64,000 nucleotides of DNA from Algoriphagus sp. NG3. Lineage in GTDB: Bacteria > Bacteroidota > Bacteroidia > Cytophagales > Cyclobacteriaceae. The notes beneath the pieces were generated by a model. It was not told the origin of the DNA, did not search any database, and worked only from the letters and a program-made list of their open reading frames with translations. Positions 1 through 8,305 of this stretch are shown piece by piece. How positions within the stretch are numbered: position 1 is the stretch's first letter; every line of letters starts with the position of its first letter. The DNA lies in assembly GCF_034119865.1 (NCBI RefSeq), contig NZ_CP139421.1, forward strand, positions 2,914,001-2,978,000, given 5' to 3'. Made by a program: the position numbers and the translations under genes.

Positions 1-399
1 CATAGTAATCCCACCTCAGTCTATCCGACCAACCAGCATTAATTAATAATAAGATGTAATGTGTCAGCTCTACCAGCTATTCTGAGCTTGCTGACGTGAG
101 TGTGTGGTAACCGATCTGCTCAGGGATGTGCACCTCCCCTTTCACGGTCTTAAAAGTCAAACCCTTAGATTGGGTTTTTGGGCTTTCTTTTGAATAACAA
201 ATCAAACAGTGTATTTGAAACAACAAAATCTAATATCTTACAATCTTCTGAAAGGGTATAAATGTATTTTGAAGAACTAATTTCCACTGATGATTTTTTC
301 ATTACTCACCCAATTTGCGCCATTACTCAGAAAAAAATAAACTATTAAGGTTGATTTTTAATCAAAAAAGGTTGACATTTATTTGAAATAAAAGATATT
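1..399. other. Left-edge region without a confident gene
   Basis: No confident gene. On the minus strand one frame is open from about 205 to about 85 and could encode the C-terminus of a protein ending in HTLTSASSE before a TAG stop. The same frame stays open past the stop to the window edge, so this may be a broken gene running off the left side; I do not recognise the family. A small inverted repeat (AAACCC/GGGTTT, about 157-180) followed by T-rich DNA could be a weak terminator. Upstream of the first XRE gene the heptamer AGGTTGA occurs twice (about 347 and 369), a possible operator. Confidence 0.25.
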
Positions 400-777
400 A
401 TGAATAAGCATAAAGGAAAAATAGTGGCGAAATACCGAAGCTTTAAGGGAATTAAGCAAGATTCTTTAGCTCAGGATCTTAATATTTCTCAATCTGAAAT
501 GTCAAGGATAGAGAATCTGGAAGATATTGATGACGAGCTGTTTTCTCAAATCGCCGAAGCACTTGGTGTATCACCAGAGTTTTTGAACAATTTTGATGAA
601 AATTCCGCCTTGTATCATATCTCCAATAATGTTGATAATACTACGATAAGCGAAAATTCAAATGGGATTAGCCAAATCTTTAACCCTCTTGATAAGGTTA
701 TTGAGCTTTATGAAAGACTTCTAGAAAGTGAGCGTGAAAAAATCGAACTATTTAAGAAAGATAAATCCAATAAATGA
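400..777 (+). CDS. XRE-family helix-turn-helix regulator (first of a tandem pair)
   Basis: Small DNA-binding protein of 125 residues. Residues about 8-65 form a Cro/C1-type HTH: IKQDSLAQDLNISQSEMSRIE is the typical helix 2-turn-helix 3 region, followed by EDIDDELFSQIAEALGVSPE. The C-terminal half is hydrophilic and ends in a charged helix that may oligomerise. Its stop overlaps the start of the next gene (ATGATGG around 774-777), so the two are translationally coupled. The partner has the same architecture, including an Asn-rich linker, which suggests a tandem duplication and possibly heteromeric regulators. Target unknown. Confidence 0.8.
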   Translation: MNKHKGKIVAKYRSFKGIKQDSLAQDLNISQSEMSRIENLEDIDDELFSQIAEALGVSPEFLNNFDENSALYHISNNVDNTTISENSNGISQIFNPLDKVIELYERLLESEREKIELFKKDKSNK

Positions 778-1175
778 TGGAAAATATATCTGAAAAATTA
801 TCCTTTCATAAGGGAAGAAAAGTTGAAAGGATCAGAAAACTTCGAGGTCTTAGCCAATCTGATTTAGGTGATAAACTTGGTGGAATAACTAAGCAAGCAG
901 TATCTAAACTTGAACAATCCGAAAACATATCGGATGAAAAATTACAACAAATAGCAAATGCTCTTGAAGTTACTCTTGAAGGACTGAAGAGCTTTAGTGA
1001 AGAAAAGGTTCTTTACAATACAATCAATTTTTATGAAAATAGTAATGTTAATGCATCTAGCATCAATGCGAACGTTGAGAATATAAACAACCCATTGAAG
1101 GAAACTATTGAAGTTTTTGAAAAACAACTTGAAAAGCTTCGAGAAGAATTTATTAAAGTCATTAAGGAAAAATAG
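774..1175 (+). CDS. XRE-family helix-turn-helix regulator (second of a tandem pair)
   Basis: A 133-residue paralogue of the upstream gene, which it overlaps by 4 nt. The HTH lies at about residues 15-70 (RGLSQSDLGDKLGGITKQAV, then SKLEQSENISDEKLQQIANAL). After it come an Asn-rich linker (NSNVNASSINANVENINN) and a C-terminal amphipathic helix (EVFEKQLEKLREEFIKVIKEK region) likely to be a coiled coil. Same operon as the first regulator. Function beyond DNA binding is not visible. Confidence 0.8.
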   Translation: MMENISEKLSFHKGRKVERIRKLRGLSQSDLGDKLGGITKQAVSKLEQSENISDEKLQQIANALEVTLEGLKSFSEEKVLYNTINFYENSNVNASSINANVENINNPLKETIEVFEKQLEKLREEFIKVIKEK

Positions 1176-1260
1176 AGGTGGAGTCGCCTACCCGAGCAAT
1201 CGAACTAAAAATTAGTTGGATCAGCTTCGCCCTATTCCCAGGGAACGGGAAGAGATCATT

Positions 1261-1362
1261 ATGCAGAATTTCGTAGATGGCGATACTTTTTGGGTGAGGA
1301 TAGAGAATGGAAAAGTTGAGAAGATCCAGCAGCTACAGCAGCATAAAAAAGGACTGATGTAA
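1261..1362 (+). pseudogene. Staphylococcal-nuclease-like fragment, copy A
   Basis: A short open stretch encodes FVDGDTFWVRIENGKVEKI and then unrelated residues before a stop. VDGDTFWV is the first conserved block of SNase-like (thermonuclease) domains. The RLIGVDTPE block expected next is absent, so this is only the first 20 or so residues of the domain. Two other fragments of the same family follow at 3783-3934 and 4183-4416. Confidence 0.5.
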
Positions 1363-1542
1363 GTTTATTCCCCGAACTTTGACGAAGGGTGTTTCATGTT
1401 GTCTGAATCACGGATGAGAAGTATTAAACGATAATACAGATGAAAAGTAGCAAAAGTAAGATTCTTGAAACCTCCAATGCTGAGAATCAGGGTATAGACA
1501 ATTGAGTGTATTTATTAGAATCAATGATTAATATAGCGGAAC
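1363..1542 (+). other. Intergenic stretch before the AlbA_2 gene
   Basis: With the preceding fragment this forms a gap of about 370 bp without an intact gene. No hairpin followed by a T-run and no recognisable promoter consensus is visible. It probably carries the promoter of the 1543-3712 gene pair. Confidence 0.3.
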
Positions 1543-2739
1543 ATGATAACTGAAGATAAAGTACAAGCACTGCTCGCTGACATGGAAAGCGATTTGATTG
1601 AAAGAACCATATCCATTAGAGAAAACAAATTGGGGCCTGCGGTTTGTGCACTATCCAACGACTTCCCGAATCATCAAAAGCCCGGATATATTTTATTGGG
1701 CGTGCATGATGATGGAAAATTAGCAGGGATGAATTGGTCAGATGATGAATTGCAGGCCATAGGAAACGTGAAAACAAATGGAAATGTGCTTCCTCAGCCA
1801 TCTATGGTGGTTAGTCCTGTTTTCAAATTTCCAGAAGGAGAAGTTGTAGTTATCGAAGTTGCCCCCTCCACGTATCCTCCTGTTCGCTACGATGGCAGGT
1901 GTTGGATACGAATAGGCCCCAGAAGAGATAAGGCTACCATAGAAGAAGAAAAAGTTTTGATAGAAAGGCGAGCTTCTTATGCAAAAACCTATGATCTGGT
2001 TCCTGCTTTGGGGTCAGAATTAGAAGATTTGGCCATTGAATACTTTAAATCCACTTATTTGCCCGCTGCAATTGATAAGGACACTCTAAAAGAGAATGGT
2101 AGAACTACTGAGCAACAATTAGCCTCACTGCGTTTTTTTGATAATAAAGAGCAAAGCCCCACCAATGCAGGCATTCTAATACTTGGTATCAATCCAGAAT
2201 TTTATTTGCCAGGAGCGTACATTCAATATGTAAAGTTTAAAGGAGAGGAAATGTACAGTGAAGTGGAATTCGAAAAGAAGTTTTCGGGTGCACTGATTAC
2301 CGAACTGAATTCGCTTGATGATTTTATCAAAAACAACATCACTAAAGAGAGACCAGTGAAAAATGAATCCCTAAAAGAAGAAAACATGCGAAATTATCCC
2401 TTTTGGGCGCTTAGAGAGTTGTTAATGAATGCAATTATGCACAGAAATTATGAGTCAAATTCGCCAATTTATATTTATGAATTTTCGAATCGGATAGAAA
2501 TCCTGAATCCTGGAGGGTTATTTGGCGATGTGAATGCTCAGAACTTCCCGAATGCCAGCGATTACAGAAACGTGGTACTTGCAGAAGCCCTAAGAACTCT
2601 AGGCTATGTAAATAGGTTTAATTACGGAGTAAAACGTTCAATTGACGAGCTTATCAAAAATGGGAATGGTAAACCTGATTTTGATCTAAGCTTAAATACT
2701 AAATTCAAAGTTTCGATCCCAATTAATAAAAACTGGTAG
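1543..2739 (+). CDS. AlbA_2 (Schlafen-like) putative ATP-binding regulator
   Basis: A 398-residue protein. The N-terminal third (about residues 15-140) is an AlbA_2/Schlafen-like domain: LERTISIREN-type start, GYILLGVHDDGKLAGM, and YPPVRYDGRCWIRIGPRRDKA with the conserved R-x-G patch. The C-terminal half carries a GHKL-like ATP-binding region typical of this architecture (WALRELLMNAIMHRNYESN, RIEILNPGGLFG). Such proteins are usually annotated as transcriptional regulators or ATP-dependent helicase-like proteins; several defence islands contain them. Only 1 nt separates its stop from the ParA-like gene, so the two are almost certainly cotranscribed. Broken nuclease fragments on both sides show a recombined neighbourhood. 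Biochemical role unknown. Confidence 0.8.
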   Translation: MITEDKVQALLADMESDLIERTISIRENKLGPAVCALSNDFPNHQKPGYILLGVHDDGKLAGMNWSDDELQAIGNVKTNGNVLPQPSMVVSPVFKFPEGEVVVIEVAPSTYPPVRYDGRCWIRIGPRRDKATIEEEKVLIERRASYAKTYDLVPALGSELEDLAIEYFKSTYLPAAIDKDTLKENGRTTEQQLASLRFFDNKEQSPTNAGILILGINPEFYLPGAYIQYVKFKGEEMYSEVEFEKKFSGALITELNSLDDFIKNNITKERPVKNESLKEENMRNYPFWALRELLMNAIMHRNYESNSPIYIYEFSNRIEILNPGGLFGDVNAQNFPNASDYRNVVLAEALRTLGYVNRFNYGVKRSIDELIKNGNGKPDFDLSLNTKFKVSIPINKNW

Positions 2740-2740
2740 A

Positions 2741-3712
2741 ATGAAATCTTTAATATTTTTCAACAATAAGGGCGGAGTAGGAAAAACAACCACAGTTTAT
2801 CACGTGGCTTGGATGCTTTCAGAACTGGGTATTAAAACCATTGCTATTGATTTGGATCCTCAGTCAAATTTGACTTCAATGTTTCTAAGTTCTGAGCGAC
2901 TTGAAGAAATTTATGAAAACAGTCTTCCGATAACTGTACTAGAGTCCATTAATCCAGTCCTGTCAGGAGACCCTTATAAACCAGTCCATATTGAAGGGAT
3001 AACAGATAATCTAGGTTTGATCATTGGGAATCTGTCATTATCAACTTTTGAAGACAGTTTAAGTGATGCATGGCTGAAGTGCTTAAATGCGGATATCTAC
3101 TCATTTAGATTGACCAGTATTTTTAATACTATCTTTCAGGATGCTGTGAATCAATCCAATGCTGAATTTATATTGATTGACGTTGGCCCAAATCTGGGAG
3201 CAATTAACAGGGCAGTTACCATTAGTTCAGACTTCATAGTGACTCCTGTAGCTTCAGATTTATTTTCTCTTCAAGGTATTAGAAATTTAGGAACTACGCT
3301 GAATACATGGAAATCTCAATGGAATTTAAGAAAGGGATTAAAACCTGCTAATTTATCATTTGACGTTCCAAATAAAGAGGCCAAACCCATTGGGTACATT
3401 GTTATGCAATACTCTGCCAAGGAAAGTAGACCTGTCAAATCTTATTTAAAATGGGCTAATAGAATTCCATCTGTATTTTCGGAATATGTTATAGGTCAAC
3501 AGACTCATATCCATTCAGTTGAAGATGATGATTACTGTATTTCATTATTGAAACATTACAGGAGCCTAGCACCTATGTCTATGGAATCACATAAGCCTAT
3601 TTTTCTTTTGAAGCCTGCAGATGGTGCTATAGGTGCCCATGTATATGCTGTGCAGAAGAGTTATCAGGAGTTTGAATCATTGACCAAAAAAATATTGAAT
3701 AACTGCCAATAG
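2741..3712 (+). CDS. ParA/MinD-family P-loop ATPase
   Basis: A 323-residue protein with a deviant Walker A motif near the N-terminus (NNKGGVGKTTTVYHVAWML) followed by the ParA signature IAIDLDPQSNLT. Switch II is ILIDVGPNLGAINRAV (about residues 145-160), and there is a later TPVASDLFSLQGIRNL block. This is the cell-division/partition ATPase fold that dimerises on DNA with ATP. No ParB or centromere-like iteron lies nearby. Its partner is instead the upstream AlbA_2 protein, so a role in classical plasmid partition is doubtful. It may be a leftover of a partition module or part of an uncharacterised two-gene system. Confidence 0.8.
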   Translation: MKSLIFFNNKGGVGKTTTVYHVAWMLSELGIKTIAIDLDPQSNLTSMFLSSERLEEIYENSLPITVLESINPVLSGDPYKPVHIEGITDNLGLIIGNLSLSTFEDSLSDAWLKCLNADIYSFRLTSIFNTIFQDAVNQSNAEFILIDVGPNLGAINRAVTISSDFIVTPVASDLFSLQGIRNLGTTLNTWKSQWNLRKGLKPANLSFDVPNKEAKPIGYIVMQYSAKESRPVKSYLKWANRIPSVFSEYVIGQQTHIHSVEDDDYCISLLKHYRSLAPMSMESHKPIFLLKPADGAIGAHVYAVQKSYQEFESLTKKILNNCQ

Positions 3713-3782
3713 GAATCAGACCTTAAATGACAGCAAAAAAACAGCAATTAGGTAAGAAAAATCCCACTTCTAGCCCAAGAGC

Positions 3783-3934
3783 GCCATGGTTCTTACAAAA
3801 TTCACAAGTTCGTAGACGCCGATACTTTTTGGGTCAAAATGGAAAATGGCAAAACCAAAAAAATCCGACTGATTGGCGTAGACACCCCTGAAGTAAAATG
3901 GGAAGGGTTAAATAAACGAAACCCGGAAGTTTGA
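3783..3934 (+). pseudogene. Staphylococcal-nuclease-like fragment, copy B
   Basis: An open stretch encodes HKFVDADTFWVKMENGKTKK followed by IRLIGVDTPEVKWEGL, then a TGA after NKRNPEV. These are the first two SNase blocks, including the active-site Arg and Asp/Glu region (RLIGVDTPE). The rest of the nuclease domain is missing and no good start codon is seen. It is a better preserved copy than the fragment at 1261, and its second block is almost the same as that at 4183-4416. Confidence 0.6.
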
Positions 3935-3984
3935 ATTGCTTCAGAGGCAACCGGGAATTAGATAGAACAAATATACTGTTACCA

Positions 3985-4170
3985 TGTACAGTTTACAAAC
4001 CGCATAGCCCACCATGAACCGATCTGCTTTAAATCAGGAATTCCGGTAAAGGCCACTACCTATGCAAGGCAACACTATAGTTTAATTCTCCAGCTTTTTC
4101 AATGGATGAGCATCGACGAAGCTGCTCTATTATATGGACTGGATCATATAATTACGGTTAATTACGGTGT
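3985..4170 (+). pseudogene. Tyrosine-recombinase (phage/transposon integrase) C-terminal remnant
   Basis: The frame covering about 4018-4160 encodes KSGIPVKATTYARQHYSLIL followed by QLFQWMSIDEAALLYGLDHI. This resembles the catalytic C-terminus of Bacteroidota tyrosine recombinases, in which a TTYxARHSFAT box is followed by a helix and an LGH box; here the box reads TTYARQHYS and LGH reads LDH. No full-length frame or start exists and the final Tyr region is absent. This identification is by eye and moderate. It would mark the former edge of an integrated element. Confidence 0.45.
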
Positions 4171-4182
4171 GCAATGAAATAG

Positions 4183-4416
4183 ATGATTTATAGTAGTCAA
4201 TGGTTCTGCCATCATCTTGTTAATCAGATCAAAAAGAATCCGAAAAACAGGATATATACTTTTTCCTTTTGGGTAAAAATAGATGCTGGAAAAAATAAGA
4301 AAATCCGCCTGATCGGTGTGGATACTCCCGAAGTAAAATGGGAAGGACTGGCAGAAGAACAGCCAGGAGGAAAGGAAGCCTCTGAATATGTGAAGCAGTT
4401 AGTACTCATCTACTAA
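4183..4416 (+). pseudogene. Staphylococcal-nuclease-like fragment, copy C
   Basis: A 77-codon frame. The first 24 residues look unrelated. Then FSFWVKIDAGKNKKIRLIGV and DTPEVKWEGLAEEQPGG follow, covering the first two SNase blocks and a few residues more (KEASEYVKQL, which matches the helix after the active site in this family). It stops early at VLIY. The domain is truncated and the first Asp motif (DGDT) has been replaced by FSFW, so catalysis is unlikely. It lies about 100 bp from the ISL3 insertion. Confidence 0.55.
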
Positions 4417-4513
4417 AGAATAGTGGGATATCATATTATGTGCTTTTTGTATGTTCCGAAATCTGTTTATTTTACACAAATAGTAAGATTATCACCACTT
4501 TACATTACAAGAT

Positions 4514-5785
4514 GGTTCTACCCTTAAGTTAGTGGGGATATAAGTTTAGTCCGCCATGGAAAAACAGGATTGCGCTCCTAAAGTTGGTAAAAGTTCTATA
4601 GCCTTTACCTACAGTTTTGAGCTCTTGGATTTTGCCATTTAGCCGTTCTGCCATTGCGTTGTTTAGGTTCATCAATAAGGCATTCACGACACCTTTTATA
4701 TGGTTGTTAAACATGGCTACTACTTTGTCGATTTCCTTGATTTTTCTCTTCTGCGAATCAACAGTCCATTTTATGTAGAGTTTCCAGGCGTATAGCTTTT
4801 CGGAGCTGAACAGATCCTTGAAGTTTTCCCGTACCTGCCATGCCTTGCTAACCTCGTAGTTGGCACCGGCAATCGCATCAAAATGGATGCGCTGTTTCTC
4901 TGCGAGGTTTTCCGGATTCTTAAGCAGTGCGTAGCGGCTGTTCTTTAGTTCCTCATGCTGTTTGACCTCTCTTCGCCGCACCTTGTCGATTGCTTCATTG
5001 AGGTACTTAACCAGATGAAAACGGTCATGGACTATAGCTGCGTTGGGGAGCATTTTCTGAGCAGTAGTGATAAAAGCCTTCCACATATCCATGCTTATCG
5101 CTTTGACCTGCTGAAGTTGCTCATTAGTCAATGATTTGTTTAGCAGTGCCTTGACCGATTCTTTGGTCCGGTCTTCCCCAACATCCAGCACACAACCGGA
5201 GTGAGGATGACTCAGGACTGTAATGTAATGATGACCCTTCCTAAAGGACTTTTCATCTATACTCAATTGGTCAAAAACTACCTGGGAATAGTTTCTTCGG
5301 CCCATGCCCCTTTGGGTACTTACATGCAGAATTCTGTTCACTATGTTAAAACCACAACGCATAAGCAACGCGGTTTTAGTCTGGTTCTTGGTTGCCTTCA
5401 ACAGATCAATTACAGCATGCTCAAACAGATAAGTATGACGCTCATAGCCAGAGGCCCAATTGGGCTGAACGGTCTTCACTTTGCCATTTGAAGCAATAAT
5501 TCTGGGTAGCTTACACTTTATATAGGTCTTGTATTGCATCGTGTCAAGATGCCTCCATTCACGCTCGGGGGCATGGTCATATACTTTGCATAACTCACCG
5601 GTTTGGTCATCTGCCAATTCCTGCAAACGGCAGCTGATACTGATGTAAATCTCCGCGTTTCCAAGGTCTGTTTCGATAGATTGGACTTCCCACCCATCCT
5701 CAAGATTAAGCAGGGTGGTGAAAAAATTCTCGGTAAACATTTTTTTCCTCTAAGATAACTATTCCATTAAATTCGTGGTAGAACC
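4514..5785. mobile_element. Intact ISL3-family insertion sequence with 8-bp target-site duplication
   Basis: The element runs from GGTTCTACCC at 4514 to GGTAGAACC ending at 5785. The two ends form imperfect inverted repeats: the terminal 9 bp are perfect and about 17 of the first 22 match. It is flanked by an exact 8-bp direct repeat TACAAGAT (4506-4513 and 5786-5793), the duplication length typical of ISL3. It holds one full-length transposase gene on the minus strand. An intact transposase, good ends and a perfect duplication point to a recent insertion. Confidence 0.9.
4529..5740 (-). CDS. ISL3-family transposase
   Basis: A 403-residue DDE transposase. The N-terminal part has a zinc-finger-like region (weak here). 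The core shows SIDEKSFRKGHHYITVLSHP (first catalytic Asp in the usual V/I-DE context) and AISMDMWKAFITTAQKMLPN (second Asp in the D-M-W motif). It continues with AAIVHDRFHLVKYLNEAIDKVRR and ends in NNAMAERLNGKIQELKTVGKGYR, which carries the final catalytic Glu. These are hallmark ISL3 motifs. The gene fills the element and reads from its right end. No frameshift or stop is present, so it should be active. Confidence 0.92.
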   Translation of the reverse strand: MFTENFFTTLLNLEDGWEVQSIETDLGNAEIYISISCRLQELADDQTGELCKVYDHAPEREWRHLDTMQYKTYIKCKLPRIIASNGKVKTVQPNWASGYERHTYLFEHAVIDLLKATKNQTKTALLMRCGFNIVNRILHVSTQRGMGRRNYSQVVFDQLSIDEKSFRKGHHYITVLSHPHSGCVLDVGEDRTKESVKALLNKSLTNEQLQQVKAISMDMWKAFITTAQKMLPNAAIVHDRFHLVKYLNEAIDKVRRREVKQHEELKNSRYALLKNPENLAEKQRIHFDAIAGANYEVSKAWQVRENFKDLFSSEKLYAWKLYIKWTVDSQKRKIKEIDKVVAMFNNHIKGVVNALLMNLNNAMAERLNGKIQELKTVGKGYRTFTNFRSAILFFHGGLNLYPH

Positions 5786-5918
5786 TACAAGATTAATTAA
5801 AAGTGATATTAAGGGTGCATTTTTTACGTAATTTGAGATGTACAAAGCACCACCTACAAAGCAGAAAAAACCAATTTCAAAATTCAGCGGTTCTTAGAAC
5901 ACCAAACGATTTGAAATC

Positions 5919-7010
5919 ATGATCACCAAAATAAAGATCGAGGGATATAAATCCATCAGAAGCCAGGAGATTGAACTGAAACCAATAAATATTTTATTGG
6001 GAGGCAATGGTGTTGGCAAGAGTAATTTTATCTCTGTGTTTTCGCTGATCAGAAATATTTATAACCAAAACCTCCAAAATTATGTCCGAGCCAAAGGAGG
6101 GGCAGATACGTTTCTTCATTTTGGAAAAAAAACTACTTCTGAGATAAATTTTGATTTAAGATTTGGTTCTGTTACATCCGATACCAACCGATACATTGTC
6201 GAGCTCAATGAATCGCAAGACAATTTATTCATAAAATCATCAAAATCTTCCTTTTCACCATTCACAAACTGGAAGGACCAAAGCATTGAAAGTCATGTAT
6301 TGGAGTCAGGATTAAAAGGCAATTTTAGAGGACAAGCCTATTATCTCAATTTATGGCTGAAAGAATTTGATGTTTATCATTTTCATGATACAAGGGATAA
6401 ATCTCCCATGAAAGGGACTTCTAACATCAATGACAACCGGTATCTAAAAAACGACGGTTCCAATATTGCGGCTTATCTTTACTACCTGCAGCAAAAACAT
6501 CCCAAACATTTCACCCGGATAGAAAAGACCATTCAATCTGTCGCACCTTTCTTCGACAGTTTTATATTAGAGCCGTCCAAACTAAATGAAGAACTGATCC
6601 GGCTTGAATGGCGGGAAAAAGGTGCTCCCGAAACGTATTTCAACGCCTATCATGTCTCAGACGGAACCTTAAGGTTTGCCTGTTTGGCAACTCTCCTGTT
6701 GCAGCCTGAACCACCCCAAACGATAATCATTGATGAACCAGAATTGGGTCTCCCCCCTGTTGCAATCAATAAACTAGCTTCTCTGGTAAGAAATGTATCC
6801 GACAAAACACAGGTGATTATCTCTACCCAGTCAACCAATCTGATCGACAATTTTGATCCAGAGGATATCATAGTCACTGACAGAAACAACTATGGATCCG
6901 TTTTCCGACGGCTTAATCCAGCCGATCTCGAATCCTGGCTACAGGACTATACCTTGGGAGACCTATGGGGCAAGAATATTTTTGGAGCCCAACCCTATAG
7001 CATCGGATGA
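5919..7010 (+). CDS. AAA_21-type ABC/RecF-like ATPase (candidate defence ATPase)
   Basis: A 363-residue ATPase of the OLD/RecF-like group. It has Walker A LLGGNGVGKSNFISVF near residues 28-43, a signature-like SDGTLRFACLATLLLQ, Walker B QTIIIDEPELGLPP and a switch region IISTQSTNLIDNF, where the usual His of the family is Gln. The N-terminus IKIEGYKSIRSQEIELKPINILLG is typical of AAA_21/AAA_15 proteins. It overlaps the next gene (ATGA at 7007-7010), which encodes a DUF4276 protein. Such ATPase plus small effector pairs are common in anti-phage islands. Activity here is uncertain because the partner is frameshifted. Confidence 0.85.
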   Translation: MITKIKIEGYKSIRSQEIELKPINILLGGNGVGKSNFISVFSLIRNIYNQNLQNYVRAKGGADTFLHFGKKTTSEINFDLRFGSVTSDTNRYIVELNESQDNLFIKSSKSSFSPFTNWKDQSIESHVLESGLKGNFRGQAYYLNLWLKEFDVYHFHDTRDKSPMKGTSNINDNRYLKNDGSNIAAYLYYLQQKHPKHFTRIEKTIQSVAPFFDSFILEPSKLNEELIRLEWREKGAPETYFNAYHVSDGTLRFACLATLLLQPEPPQTIIIDEPELGLPPVAINKLASLVRNVSDKTQVIISTQSTNLIDNFDPEDIIVTDRNNYGSVFRRLNPADLESWLQDYTLGDLWGKNIFGAQPYSIG

Positions 7011-7656
7011 GAAGGCTGGTATTTATAGTAGAAGGTGACAGTGAAGTAATCTTGGTAAATAGGGTGATTATCCCCTACCTATATGGGCTAGGATTTCGAA
7101 ATCCAATGAATGCGCAAACCATAATCACCAATCGAAAACAGCATAAAAAAGGTGGGGTGACTGGCTACGGGCTATTTCGCAATGAACTGATAAGAACACT
7201 GGCTCAAGGTGCCATAGTCACCTCACTGATAGTTTTTTTTTTAGATTGCCAACCGATTTTCCTGGCTATACTTCCGATAACAGTAGAATTTCGGAACTTG
7301 AGGAAGCTATACATAGTGACTTCGATCATCATCCAGACCTAATCCCGTATATTCAAAAACACGAGTTTGAAGCATTGTTGTTCTCAAATTTTTCAGGATT
7401 TGAAATAGTTATCGATACGGAGAATCAGCTTAAGGAAATTCAATCCATCCTTGATGCATATCCCAACCCTGAGGATATCAATAATTCCCCCCAGACAGCT
7501 CCATCCAAAAGGCTCGAAAGTATATTCAATTATGACAAGACATTCCACAGTGAATTGATTCTAGATGAAGTGAATATGGAAGATATTACACAAAAATGCC
7601 CAAGGTTTCGGGAATGGATTGATAGCATTGTAGAAAGACTTAAGCTAGACTACTAA
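7007..7656 (+). pseudogene. DUF4276 family protein, frameshifted at a poly-T tract
   Basis: Two frames together make one DUF4276 protein. The first (7007-7342) starts MRRLVFIVEGDSEVILVNRV, matching the VEGxxE box of the family, which I believe is TOPRIM-related. The second contains LPTDFPGYTSDNSRISELEE and YIQKHEFEALLFSNFSGFE, also family hallmarks. The shift lies in ten consecutive T at 7233-7242; with nine T the frame would read TSLIVFFRLPTDFPG without a gap. In the family the position of V in SLIV is usually Asp, so a possible catalytic residue is also changed. It could be a true pseudogene, a slippage-controlled switch, or a sequencing error. Confidence 0.7.
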
Positions 7657-8300
7657 TTGGATACATCTGGTTTTAAAGAAAATCCCCGCAGAAGTATGCA
7701 CCAATAGTGATCATTACTATCTCTCAAACGCATTGACCAAACTAGTCCAGTAAAAGGAAAAGAGGCCTATAACAAAAAAGTGTAAAACTTGAGTTGGTGA
7801 AACTTCAGCTGGCTTAATAAAAGTCCATTTTTCGATCTAACGGCATGAGAATAGCTGGTATTTTCCATTTTGATGCCAAGAAAGCCACTAATTCTTTATA
7901 CGTTAGTGGCATAAGCAAAGCCCTGCCCTATCGGTAATCATCGGCCGGAGCCTAAAGAATGCAGGGGACTGATGAGGCTGCACGCACAGCGATAGGCCGG
8001 GTAAATTCTTGGATCTCTCCGCCAGGAGGGATCTGCTTTATAGAAAAGAAGCCTATGTAAATTTCTTAAATTCTGCATCCAACAACTATTTTTTGGCCAG
8101 AACACAGATTCCCAGAAAGAAACACCGTCAATTACTGACAAATACCAAAATATACCCTGTATAGGGTATATTTTTTCTGGTTTGAAATGCCTAGGTTGGC
8201 ATCTGAAGTAAAACAAGGAAGAATTATGAAAAACCTAAGCTGCATAAATTCCAAACAAGTAAAAAAGGAGACGTCTCTTGCAAAACGCCTCCCAATTGGC
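7657..8300. other. Long intergenic region between the AAA/DUF4276 pair and the cas locus
   Basis: No convincing gene on either strand; a 92-codon minus-strand frame at 7938-8216 has no family features. It contains an inverted repeat GCCACTAA/TTAGTGGC at 7884-7910 without a T-run, and a strong hairpin at 8147-8176 listed separately. The composition and scattered hairpins fit a boundary between formerly separate inserts. Confidence 0.4.
8147..8176. terminator. Perfect AT-rich hairpin with T-run, likely bidirectional terminator
   Basis: AAAATATACCCT is followed by a GTAT loop and AGGGTATATTTT, a 12-bp perfect stem, then further T residues. A-run and T-run on opposite sides allow termination on both strands. 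It would stop transcription from the AAA/DUF4276 side and insulate the cas operon that starts 370 bp further on. Confidence 0.6.
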
Positions 8301-8305
8301 TCAAA

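Noticed and set aside
2741..3712. ParA gene as evidence for a plasmid replicon
   Set aside because: No ParB, Rep protein, iterons or origin were seen in the window, so a plasmid origin is not supported.
7938..8216. A 92-codon minus-strand frame in the gap before the cas locus
   Set aside because: Contains the perfect terminator hairpin and no protein family features.
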